Shown here: in pieces, positions 51,031 through 58,922 of the stretch
Position numbering within the stretch: the first letter of the stretch is position 1
Layout: every line of letters begins with the position of its first letter
From: Novosphingopyxis sp965218915
Lineage (GTDB): Bacteria > Pseudomonadota > Alphaproteobacteria > Sphingomonadales > Sphingomonadaceae
DNA: 64,000 nucleotides
NCBI RefSeq assembly: GCF_965218915.1
Contig: NZ_OZ244708.1
Span: 3,038,001-3,102,000, forward strand
Reading direction: 5' to 3'
Made by a program: the position numbers and the translations under genes
Notes under the pieces: model-generated
Databases searched by the model: none
Told to the model about the DNA's origin: nothing
The model's input: the letters and a program-made list of their open reading frames with translations, nothing else

Positions 51031-52019
51031 GCGGCATCTCCGGTCCGGGTGGCTTCGCGCAGCACGGCCTTCAGCGTGCGGCGCAGCAGCGGAATTTTGA
51101 AATCATTGCCGCCTTGGCCAGTGGCATCTGCGAGCAGCAGGTCGGCGGCCTTGTCGAACAATGCGTCCGACGGCGCTTCGCCGGTCAGCAGTTGATCGAG
51201 CTCGGGATCATGCCACGGCTTATGCGCTACCCCGCCAAAGGCGAGCGCAGCGGAAGCGATTGTGCCGCCGTCCATGCGGATATCGGCGGCCACCGAAACC
51301 AGCGCAAAGGCATAGGACGCGCGGTCGCGCACCTTGCGATAGATCTGCGTGCCGCCGGTGGGAGCGGGCAGCGTAACGGCCGTGATCAGTTCGCCATTTT
51401 CCAGCACATTGTCCTTTTCCGGCGTATCGCCGGGCAGTCGATGAAAGTCGCGCACCGGGACGGTCCGCGTGGCGCCATCCCTGCCCTCGATCTCGACCTG
51501 CGCATCCAGCGCGCTCAGCGCCACCGCCATGTCGCCGGGATAGGTGGCGATGCACTGGTCCGATGCGCCGAAAATGGCGTGGAGCCGCGTCGCCCCGCCG
51601 ATCGCCCGGCAGCCCGATCCGGGCGCGCGCTTGTTGCAGGGCATGGCGGTGTCGTAGAAATAATAGCAGCGGGTGCGCTGGCACAGATTGCCGCCGGTGG
51701 TCGCCTTGTTGCGCAGCTGCCCGCTCGCGCCCGCCAGGATCGCGCGCGACAGCACCGGATAATCGCGGCGGATGCGGGCGTGGGCGGCGCAGTCGCTGTT
51801 GGTGACCAGCGCGCCGATCCGCAGGCCGCCGTCATCGGTCTCGGCGATCTGCTTCAGGTCCAGCCGGTTGATGTCGACCAGCTTGTCCGGCGCCATCACC
51901 TCGAGCTTCATCAGATCGAGCAAATTGGTGCCGCCCGCGATGAAGCGCGCGTTATCCCCGCAAGCCGCCTCGACCGCATCGCCAGAGCTTGCTGCACGGG
52001 CATAATCGAACGGCCTCAT
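51027..52019 (-). CDS. paoB: aldehyde oxidoreductase, FAD-binding subunit (PaoB-like)
   Basis: A 330-residue middle subunit that passes electrons from the [2Fe-2S] clusters to FAD. It has ARFIAGGTNLLDLMKLEV and the Cys-rich loop CQRTRCYYFYDTAMPCN...GSGC, which in PaoB-type subunits holds an extra [4Fe-4S] cluster not found in standard xanthine dehydrogenases. The ATG overlaps the stop of the [2Fe-2S] subunit (ATGA), and its stop overlaps the large-subunit start. Confidence 0.92.
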   Translation of the reverse strand: MRPFDYARAASSGDAVEAACGDNARFIAGGTNLLDLMKLEVMAPDKLVDINRLDLKQIAETDDGGLRIGALVTNSDCAAHARIRRDYPVLSRAILAGASGQLRNKATTGGNLCQRTRCYYFYDTAMPCNKRAPGSGCRAIGGATRLHAIFGASDQCIATYPGDMAVALSALDAQVEIEGRDGATRTVPVRDFHRLPGDTPEKDNVLENGELITAVTLPAPTGGTQIYRKVRDRASYAFALVSVAADIRMDGGTIASAALAFGGVAHKPWHDPELDQLLTGEAPSDALFDKAADLLLADATGQGGNDFKIPLLRRTLKAVLREATRTGDAA

Positions 52020-52528
52020 GCCAGCTCTCCTTCGGCGACTTCGCGGATCGCATCGATGATGTTCGGATAGGCGGCGCAGCGGCAGATATTGCCGCTCATG
52101 CGCTCGGAGATTTCCTTATCGCTGAGGTCCCCCTTGTCTTCTAAGCTGTCGGATACGAAGCTCGGCCATCCAGCCTTGGCCTCGTCCAGCATGGCGGTTG
52201 CCGAACAGATCTGGCCTGGCGTGCAATAGCCGCACTGGAAGCCGTCATGCGCCACGAAGGCGGCTTGCAGCTTTGAGAGGTTGCCGGGTTCGCCCAGCCC
52301 CTCGATCGTGGTGATGGCGTCGCCGTCATGCATGCAGGCGAGCGTGAGGCAGCTGTTGACGCGGCGGCCGTTCACGATGACGGTACAGGCCCCGCATTGC
52401 CCATGGTCGCAGCCTTTTTTGGAGCCGGTCAGCCCGAGATGATTGCGCAAGGCATCGAGCAGCGTGGTGCGTTCATCGGCTTCGAGCCGATGCTCCGTCC
52501 CGTTGACGGTGAGTGTGGTGCTTTGCAT
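52016..52528 (-). CDS. paoA: aldehyde oxidoreductase, [2Fe-2S] subunit (PaoA-like)
   Basis: A 170-residue ferredoxin-like small subunit. The plant-type cluster CDHGQCGACTVIVNGRRVNSC and the helical-domain cluster CGYCTPGQI...GNICRCAAY are complete. Starting at ATG 52528 (MQSTTLTVNGTEHRL), it lacks the Tat signal that E. coli PaoA has, so the enzyme is probably cytoplasmic. The longer open frame to 52636 shows no twin-Arg motif. First gene of the paoABC unit. Confidence 0.93.
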   Translation of the reverse strand: MQSTTLTVNGTEHRLEADERTTLLDALRNHLGLTGSKKGCDHGQCGACTVIVNGRRVNSCLTLACMHDGDAITTIEGLGEPGNLSKLQAAFVAHDGFQCGYCTPGQICSATAMLDEAKAGWPSFVSDSLEDKGDLSDKEISERMSGNICRCAAYPNIIDAIREVAEGELA

Positions 52529-52855
52529 GGGGACCCTTCGAATGTCGAAACTGCCTAGCCAATGCGCGGGGGGCCGGTTCGGTTCGCCGCAGGTAACGGA
52601 AACGGAAGCTTTTTTTCCGGACCGATCCGGACACAAGGTGACGAAGACAGACCGTCGCTCCCGCGAAGGCGGGAGCCTATCCCCGGTTCAATTGGAGCGC
52701 TGCCGGTCATGGCAGTGCCGGACGATGGTCGGGATAGGACCCTGCCTTCGCTGGGGCGACGAATGATGCAAACGACATGGAGATAATTCATGCAATGCAG
52801 CTCGGTCGATATAACGGCAGCAAGTTCTCTTCGCTCCGGCTTCGGAACCGAGACG
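52529..52855. other. interval upstream of paoA
   Basis: 327 bases without a gene. The right-hand part of the reverse-strand promoter region for paoA should be at about 52530-52650; the family D repeat 52653-52762 fills the rest. Frames in it are low-quality. Confidence 0.65.
52653..52762. repeat. palindromic repeat family D (degenerate)
   Basis: Left arm CGTCGCTCCCGCGAAGGCGG(GAGCCTATCC) matches 41706-41735 closely. The right arm (GGGATAGGACCCTGCC... GGGGCGACG) is diverged. Confidence 0.85.
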
Positions 52856-53386
52856 CTACCGTTTTCGAGGCCCGAGCCGGGCGAGGTCGGCGGGCCGGTT
52901 GATATTGGGGATCGGCACCGGCGAGGCGACAAACCGCGCGCCGGTATGCGCCGCGAATCCGCGCAGGGACCGTACGGGATCGGCATCGATGAAAGCGAGC
53001 AGCCGGGGCAGCAGGCCGGGGGGCCACAGGCCGACGGTCGGCTGCCGGGCGAGCAGCGCCGGGGCGGGCGACAGCAAGGCGATCAGATCAGGCGGCAGTG
53101 CGACATTGTCGACCGAGCAACTCAGCACCAGATCGAAGCCATGGCAATCCGCCTCGGCCAGCGCCCCGGCGAGGCCACCGAGCGGACCGAGCCCGGGTCC
53201 GGGCCGGTCGGGCACGCAAACATGGGCGGCGTCCTGGCGCCCGACGACGACGACCGCGTCGCACTGGCTGTGCAAGGCGGCGGCGGCATGATCGAGCAGG
53301 CGGCGTCCGTCATACAGCGCCTCCGCTTTGTCCGATCCGAACCGGCGCGACCGCCCGCCCGCCAGCACCGCGCCGAGCAGCTTCAT
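52856..53386 (-). CDS. mobA: molybdenum cofactor guanylyltransferase
   Basis: A 176-residue enzyme adding GMP to Mo-molybdopterin, giving the bis-MGD cofactor of formate-dehydrogenase-type enzymes. It has LLGAVLAGGRSRRFGSDKAEALYDG (signature LAGG-S-R-GxDK), LGGLAGALAEA and SVDNVALPPDL. ATG 53386 is preferred because the family N-terminus begins there. It lies ten bases after fdhD on the same strand. The sister MocA at 48161 handles the cytosine form. Confidence 0.93.
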   Translation of the reverse strand: MKLLGAVLAGGRSRRFGSDKAEALYDGRRLLDHAAAALHSQCDAVVVVGRQDAAHVCVPDRPGPGLGPLGGLAGALAEADCHGFDLVLSCSVDNVALPPDLIALLSPAPALLARQPTVGLWPPGLLPRLLAFIDADPVRSLRGFAAHTGARFVASPVPIPNINRPADLARLGPRKR

Positions 53387-53396
53387 ACGAGCGGCT

Positions 53397-54194
53397 TCAA
53401 GACAGCCGGCCATAAGGATCGTTCAGCACCAACATCGAGTCGCGCCGCGCCAACGCCACCAGGGTCAACTTCGCCAACTTCGCGCGCTCCACCGCCAGGC
53501 TGGTCGGCGCGCTGATCGTCACCAGCAGCCCGGCTCCCGCCGCCACGCATTTCTCGACGATCTCATAACTGCATCGCGAGGAGAGCAGAACAATGCCCGT
53601 GGAGGGCTTCACGCCGTCCAATGCCAGCGCGCCGATCAGTTTATCCATGGCATTGTGGCGACCGACATCCTCGAAGGCGGCAAGGATTTCGCCATCGAAG
53701 CTGGCCAGCGCAGCGGCGTGGACCGCGCCCGTTTCGCGATTGAGTGGCTGCCAGTCTCGAAGGCTTTCCAGCGCCCTCGCGATGGCAACGCGCGACACGT
53801 TCGGACCGTCGGGCAATTCGGGCAGAGCGCGGTGCACCGCCGCGATATTCTCCAGCCCGCACAGCCCGCAGCTGCTTTCGGACATGCGCGCGCGCTGGCG
53901 TTCGCGCACGATGTCGGCGCGCACCGGCGGCACGCGGAGCCGCGCGATCCAGCCGCCCTCGACCTCGGCGATATCGCAGCGCACATCGGCGGCGCGTTCC
54001 GCCAGTCCCTCGGATAAAGCAAAGCCGGTGGCAAAGGCGGTCAGATCGGCAGGCGTCGCCATCATCACCGCATAGCCCAGGCCATTGACCTCGATCGCCA
54101 CCGGCGTCTCCACCGGCACCGCGCGATCGCGGGCGCGGTCTTCACCGCCATCGAAGCGCATTTCGGTGACGGCAAAGGATCGCTGCTCGCTCAT
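53397..54194 (-). CDS. fdhD: formate dehydrogenase accessory sulfurtransferase FdhD
   Basis: A 265-residue protein that passes sulfur from IscS to the Mo site of formate-dehydrogenase-type enzymes. The CGLC motif (Cys109 and Cys112 in ESSCGLCGLENI) is the sulfur-carrying loop; ETPVAIEVNGLGYAVMMATP and FEDVGRHNAMDKLIGA are family signatures. Divergent from the FdhF/YdeP-like gene it probably serves, with the two starts about 96 bases apart. Upstream of mobA. Confidence 0.95.
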   Translation of the reverse strand: MSEQRSFAVTEMRFDGGEDRARDRAVPVETPVAIEVNGLGYAVMMATPADLTAFATGFALSEGLAERAADVRCDIAEVEGGWIARLRVPPVRADIVRERQRARMSESSCGLCGLENIAAVHRALPELPDGPNVSRVAIARALESLRDWQPLNRETGAVHAAALASFDGEILAAFEDVGRHNAMDKLIGALALDGVKPSTGIVLLSSRCSYEIVEKCVAAGAGLLVTISAPTSLAVERAKLAKLTLVALARRDSMLVLNDPYGRLS

Positions 54195-54290
54195 GGCGTT
54201 GCATAGTAACGCCGGATCGCGCGGGCTTCCAATGATTGCGGATCAAATCACGCGCTCATCGATTATCCAAATATCCATGGAGAGCCCCAG

Positions 54291-56594
54291 ATGAGCGACA
54301 CGCGCGATCCCGCCAACAAGCATGATGACGACATGCCGCATTATGACGGCCCGGCGGGCGGTTGGGGCAGTCTGAAGGGCATCGCCAAAATTCTCGGCAC
54401 CGAAAAGCCCTCGCCCGGCATGTTCGAGACGCTGCAGCGGCAGAACAAGACCGGTGGCCATATGTGCACCAGCTGCGCCTGGGCCAAGCCGGCCAAACCT
54501 CACCCGTTCGAATTTTGCGAGAACGGCGCCAAGGCGACGCTGTGGGAACTGACGAGCAAGCGCTGCACGCCTCAATTCTTTTCGACGCACAGCGTATCGG
54601 AGCTGCGGCGCTGGAAGGATTATGATCTGGAGATCGAGGGGCGGCTGACCCACCCGATGCGCTACGATCCCGAGACCGACCATTACGTGCCGGCAAGCTG
54701 GGACGAGGCGTTCCGGGCGATCGGCGCGCATCTCAAAAAACTCGATCCCAAATCGGTGATCTTCTACGCTTCGGGGCGGGCGAGCTTGGAGACGAGCTAT
54801 CTCTACGCGCTGTTCGCCCGGGTCTATGGCCATAACAACCTGCCCGACAGCTCGAACATGTGCCACGAAACCACCTCCGTCGCGCTGACCAAGGTGATCG
54901 GCGCGCCGGTCGGCACCTGCACGCTGGACGATTTCGAACATTGCGACGCGATCTTCTTCTTCGGCCAGAACACCGGATCGAACAGCCCGCGCTTCCTCCA
55001 CCCGCTGCAGGCGGCGGTGAAGCGGGGATGCCGGATCGTCACCTTCAATCCGCTGAAGGAGAAAGGGCTGGAGGAGTTTGTCGATCCGCAAAACCCCGTG
55101 CAGATGCTGAGCGGCAAGGCCACCGAGATCAGCTATCAATACCATCAGGTCAAGGCCGGCGGCGACATCGCGGCGATCCTGGGCATGTGCAAATTCATCC
55201 TGGAATGCGACGCGGCGCGCCGGCGCAACACCGGCAGCGGCGTGATCGACGAGGATTTCATCGCCGAGCACACCCACGGCTTCGACGAATTCAAGGCGAA
55301 GTGCGAGACGACCGACTGGGACGAGATCGAAGCCAATTGCGGCCTCTCCCGCACCGCGCTGATGGACGCCGCGCGCGTATATATGGACGCCGAAAAGGTG
55401 ATCGGCATCTACGGCATGGGGCTGACCCAGCACGTCCACGGGTTCGAGAATATCGGGCTGCTCACCAACTTCCTGCTGCTGCGCGGCAATATCGGGCGGC
55501 CCGGCGCGGGGATGAGCCCCGTGCGCGGGCACAGCAACGTGCAGGGTCAGCGCACCGTGGGCATCGCCGAAAAGACCAAGCTGGTGCCGCTCGACACCAT
55601 CGCCGCGCAATTCGGGTTCGAACCGCCGCGCGAGGACGGCATGAACACGGTGGAGGCGTGCGAAGGCATATTGGACGGTTCGGTCAAGGCGTTCGTATCG
55701 CTCGGCGGCAATTTCGTGCGCGCCATTCCCGAGCGGGAGAAGATGGAGCACGCGTGGCAGGAGATGGAGCTGACGGTGCAGATCGCGACCAAGCTCAACC
55801 GCAGCCATCTGATCAACGGCAAGAGCGCGTGGCTGTTGCCCTGCCTGGCGAGGTCGGAACGGGACATGCAGGCTACCGGCGCGCAACAGGTGACGATGGA
55901 AGACACGTTCAGCCATGTCTACGCCTCGCTGGGCAAGCGTCCGCCGGCCAGCGATGAGCTGATGAGCGAACTCGCCATCGTAGCGGGGCTCGCCAAGGAG
56001 ACGGTGGCCGCCAACCCCAAGCTGAAATGGGACGCATGGACCGGCGATTACGCTCTGGTACGCGACCTGATCGCCGAAACCTACCATGACGAGTTCTACG
56101 ACATGAACGAGCGCATGAACGAGGCCGGCGGCTTCTATCGCGGCAACAGCGCGCGCGAGCGCATCTGGAAGACGGCAAGCGGCAGGGCGGAGTTCACCAC
56201 GCCGGCCATGCTCTCGGCCACCGGCGTCGAGGACAGGGAGGGCCGCTTTCGTCTGATCACGTTGCGCTCCAACGACCAGTTCAACACCACCATATACGGC
56301 TATTCGGATCGCTTCCGGGGGATCGAGGGCACGCGCCACGTGGTGCTGATCAACCCCGGGGAAATGGCACAGGCCGGGCTGCGGGCCGGCCAGCGCGTGT
56401 CGCTGATCGGCGATGCCGACGACGGCGCGGACCGGCGCGTGTCGGGGCTCACCGTCACGCCCTACGAGACACCGGACGGGTGCCTCGGCGGTTATTTCCC
56501 CGAACTCAATCCGCTCGTTCCGCTCTGGTATCATGACGAGCGGTCCAAAACTCCGGCTTCCAAGGGCGTGCCAGTAAGGATAGAAGCCGACTGA
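54291..56594 (+). CDS. FdhF/YdeP-family molybdopterin oxidoreductase
   Basis: A 767-residue bis-MGD enzyme of the YdeP branch of the formate dehydrogenase/DMSO reductase superfamily. N-terminal Cys are Cys59, Cys62 (CTSC) and Cys76 (FEFC). Compared with a classical [4Fe-4S] FDH pattern the middle Cys is missing, so the cluster is uncertain. NMCHETTSVAL (about residue 191) is the candidate Mo-ligand Cys region; GQNTGSNSPRFLHPLQAAVKRG and RGHSNVQGQRTVG are family signatures. YdeP-type proteins are linked to acid or oxidative stress rather than proven formate oxidation. Its stop overlaps the moaA start. Confidence 0.88.
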   Translation: MSDTRDPANKHDDDMPHYDGPAGGWGSLKGIAKILGTEKPSPGMFETLQRQNKTGGHMCTSCAWAKPAKPHPFEFCENGAKATLWELTSKRCTPQFFSTHSVSELRRWKDYDLEIEGRLTHPMRYDPETDHYVPASWDEAFRAIGAHLKKLDPKSVIFYASGRASLETSYLYALFARVYGHNNLPDSSNMCHETTSVALTKVIGAPVGTCTLDDFEHCDAIFFFGQNTGSNSPRFLHPLQAAVKRGCRIVTFNPLKEKGLEEFVDPQNPVQMLSGKATEISYQYHQVKAGGDIAAILGMCKFILECDAARRRNTGSGVIDEDFIAEHTHGFDEFKAKCETTDWDEIEANCGLSRTALMDAARVYMDAEKVIGIYGMGLTQHVHGFENIGLLTNFLLLRGNIGRPGAGMSPVRGHSNVQGQRTVGIAEKTKLVPLDTIAAQFGFEPPREDGMNTVEACEGILDGSVKAFVSLGGNFVRAIPEREKMEHAWQEMELTVQIATKLNRSHLINGKSAWLLPCLARSERDMQATGAQQVTMEDTFSHVYASLGKRPPASDELMSELAIVAGLAKETVAANPKLKWDAWTGDYALVRDLIAETYHDEFYDMNERMNEAGGFYRGNSARERIWKTASGRAEFTTPAMLSATGVEDREGRFRLITLRSNDQFNTTIYGYSDRFRGIEGTRHVVLINPGEMAQAGLRAGQRVSLIGDADDGADRRVSGLTVTPYETPDGCLGGYFPELNPLVPLWYHDERSKTPASKGVPVRIEAD

Positions 56595-57592
56595 TGGCCT
56601 GTGGAAATCTGATCGACGAATATGGCCGCACGATCCGCTATTTGCGGATGTCGGTGACCGACCGCTGCGACCTGCGCTGCAATTACTGCATGGGCGAGGC
56701 GATGCAGTTCCTGCCGAGGCGAGAGCTGCTCGATCTCGACGAGCTGGTGCAGGTGGCCGACGCCTTCATCGCGCGCGGCGTGAACAAAATCCGCCTGACC
56801 GGCGGCGAACCGCTGGTGCGCGCGGTCACGCTGCCGCTGATCGAGGAGCTCGGCGCGCGACTGGGAAGCGGTCTGGACGAGCTCACCATGACCACCAACG
56901 CCACCAATCTGGCGCGCCATGCCACGCGCATCGCGGCCGCCGGGGTGAAGCGGCTCAACGTCTCGCTCGACACGCGTGACAGGCAAAAATTCGCCGCGTT
57001 GACCAATCGCGATATGCTGGACAAGGTGCTCGCCGGGATCGACGCGGCGCTGGATGCGGGCATAAAGATCAAGCTCAACGCCGTGGCGCTCGCCAATACC
57101 AACCGTGAGGAAATTCCCGACCTCACCGCCTGGGCGCATGGCAAGGGCATGGACATTACCTTTATCGAGGTGATGCCGCTGGGCGATATCGCCGCTGAGC
57201 GCTCCGACCAGTTCCTGTCGCTGGAAACCGTGCGCCGCGATCTGGAGCAGCGCTTTACGCTGGAGCCGTCAAACCATGTCAGCGGCGGTCCGGCGCGCTA
57301 CTGGAACGTGGCCGAAACCGGCGGGCGGATCGGCTTCATCAGCCCGATCAGCCATAATTTCTGCGCCAGCTGCAACCGCGTGCGCGTGACCGCCAAGGGC
57401 GAGCTGTTCCCCTGCCTGGGCCATGGCGAGATGACGGACTTGCGCGCCGCGGTGCGTGGGGACCGGCCCGACGCCGCGCTCGACGCCGCGCTGGATCGCG
57501 CGATGAAGACCAAGCCGGAGCGCCACCATTTCCGCATTGCCAAAGGTTCCGAGCCCGCTTTGGCGCGGCACATGTCGGTGACCGGCGGCTGA
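56594..57592 (+). CDS. moaA: GTP 3',8-cyclase (MoaA)
   Basis: Radical-SAM enzyme starting molybdopterin synthesis from GTP; 332 residues. The N-terminal cluster CDLRCNYC has Cys25, 29, 32 and the C-terminal cluster CASCNRVRVTAKGELFPC. LTGGEPLVR is the SAM motif, and the protein ends in the GG tail (SVTGG) required for activity. ATG overlaps the stop of the YdeP-like gene (TGATG). No moaC/moaE/moeA are in the window. Confidence 0.96.
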   Translation: MACGNLIDEYGRTIRYLRMSVTDRCDLRCNYCMGEAMQFLPRRELLDLDELVQVADAFIARGVNKIRLTGGEPLVRAVTLPLIEELGARLGSGLDELTMTTNATNLARHATRIAAAGVKRLNVSLDTRDRQKFAALTNRDMLDKVLAGIDAALDAGIKIKLNAVALANTNREEIPDLTAWAHGKGMDITFIEVMPLGDIAAERSDQFLSLETVRRDLEQRFTLEPSNHVSGGPARYWNVAETGGRIGFISPISHNFCASCNRVRVTAKGELFPCLGHGEMTDLRAAVRGDRPDAALDAALDRAMKTKPERHHFRIAKGSEPALARHMSVTGG

Positions 57593-57718
57593 AGCCGTCT
57601 TCGGACATTCGTTCCAGTTGCATTTCGAAAAAAAACTGACCTATTGTAAGCCGCGCGCCTTGCCGCATTGATTATCCTGCCCTATTTGCATGCTGCAATT
57701 GCGAAGGAGCGCCTACGC

Positions 57719-58912
57719 ATGGTCTCGACAGCTTACATGCGCACGATATTCCCGGCTGCCATGCTGGCGCTTGCCGGATGTTCCGGCGGTGACGAAGAGC
57801 CCGCCGCGCCACCCGCGATGCCGGTCGATGTGATGACGGTACAGTCGCAGTCGGTCCCCAATATCGTCGAGCTGCCCGGCCGGATCGAACCCGTGCGCAC
57901 TGCCGAGGTGCGCGCGCGCGTCACCGGCATCGTTCAGGCACGGCTCTACGAAGAGGGCACCGATATCGCCAAGGGCGCGCCGCTGTTCCGCATCGACCCG
58001 CGCGAGCTGCAGGCCACCGGCGCGCAGGTCCGCGCCAATCTGCAGCGGCTGCGTGCCACGGCGGCCAACGCCAACGCCGTGGTGCGCCGCTACAAGCCGC
58101 TGGTAAGCGAGCAGGCGATCAGCCAGCAGGAATATGACGCCGCCATCGCCGCGCAGCGCGAAGCCGAAGCCGCCGTTTCCGAAGCCAAGGCCCAGCTCGA
58201 CGCCGCGCAGCTGCAGCTCGGCTACACCACCGTGCGCGCGCCGATTTCCGGCCGGGTGGGGCGCGCGCAGGTGACCGAGGGCGCGCTGGTCAGCCAGACC
58301 GAGGCGACGCTGATGACGCGGATCGAACAGCTCGATCCGGTCTATGTGACGCTCTCCCAATCCTCGTCCGAGGTACTCAAGATCCGGCGCGCGATCGCCG
58401 CGGGCGATATCGCGCTCTCCGACGATGGCCGGATCGAATTCGAGGTGACGTTCGAGGACGGCACCCGCTATCCGATTACCGGGCATCTCAATTTCTTCGA
58501 CTATTCGGTCGACCAGGGCACGAGCTCGGTGACGCTGCGCGGCGAGATCACCAATCCGCAGCGGCTGCTGCTGCCGGGCGATTTCGTGCGCGCGCGGATC
58601 ATGGCCGGCACGCGCGAGGGCGGCATCATGGTGCCGCAGCGCGCCGTGCAGATCGGCGAGAACGGCGCCAGCCTGTTCGTCGTCGGCGCCAAGGGCGTGG
58701 CGCAGAGCCGCAAGGTCACGCTGGGGCCGCTCTCGGGGACCGACTGGATCGTCGAGGACGGGCTGCGGCCGGGCGACAAGGTGATCGTCAGCAATCTGCA
58801 GAAAATCCGCGAGGGCGCGCCGGTCAAGCCACGCGACGCGCGCTCGGTGCTGGGATCGGGCACCGCGCCCGCGAAGTCCAAAGCCGCCGCCCCATCCTCC
58901 AAGGCGAAGTAA
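57719..58912 (+). CDS. RND periplasmic adaptor lipoprotein (AcrA/MexA-like)
   Basis: A 397-residue membrane-fusion protein with lipoprotein signal ...FPAAMLALAGC. Lipoyl, hairpin and barrel parts are visible: VSVPNIVELPGRIEPVRTAEVRARVTGIV-type, the helical hairpin of Ala/Glu/Gln between 58020 and 58220, YTTVRAPISGRVGRAQVTEGALVS, and FDYSVDQGTSSVTLRGEITNPQRLLLPGDFVRARI. The tail is Ala/Lys-rich. It leads a three-gene pump operon, 10 bases before the permease. No regulator gene is adjacent. Confidence 0.93.
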   Translation: MVSTAYMRTIFPAAMLALAGCSGGDEEPAAPPAMPVDVMTVQSQSVPNIVELPGRIEPVRTAEVRARVTGIVQARLYEEGTDIAKGAPLFRIDPRELQATGAQVRANLQRLRATAANANAVVRRYKPLVSEQAISQQEYDAAIAAQREAEAAVSEAKAQLDAAQLQLGYTTVRAPISGRVGRAQVTEGALVSQTEATLMTRIEQLDPVYVTLSQSSSEVLKIRRAIAAGDIALSDDGRIEFEVTFEDGTRYPITGHLNFFDYSVDQGTSSVTLRGEITNPQRLLLPGDFVRARIMAGTREGGIMVPQRAVQIGENGASLFVVGAKGVAQSRKVTLGPLSGTDWIVEDGLRPGDKVIVSNLQKIREGAPVKPRDARSVLGSGTAPAKSKAAAPSSKAK

Positions 58913-58922
58913 GGGCGGCCGC

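Noticed and set aside
54243..56534. 763-codon open frame antisense to the YdeP-like gene
   Set aside because: It mirrors codon bias of the real gene; no domain, no ribosome site, His/Arg/Ala-rich composition typical of a GC shadow frame.
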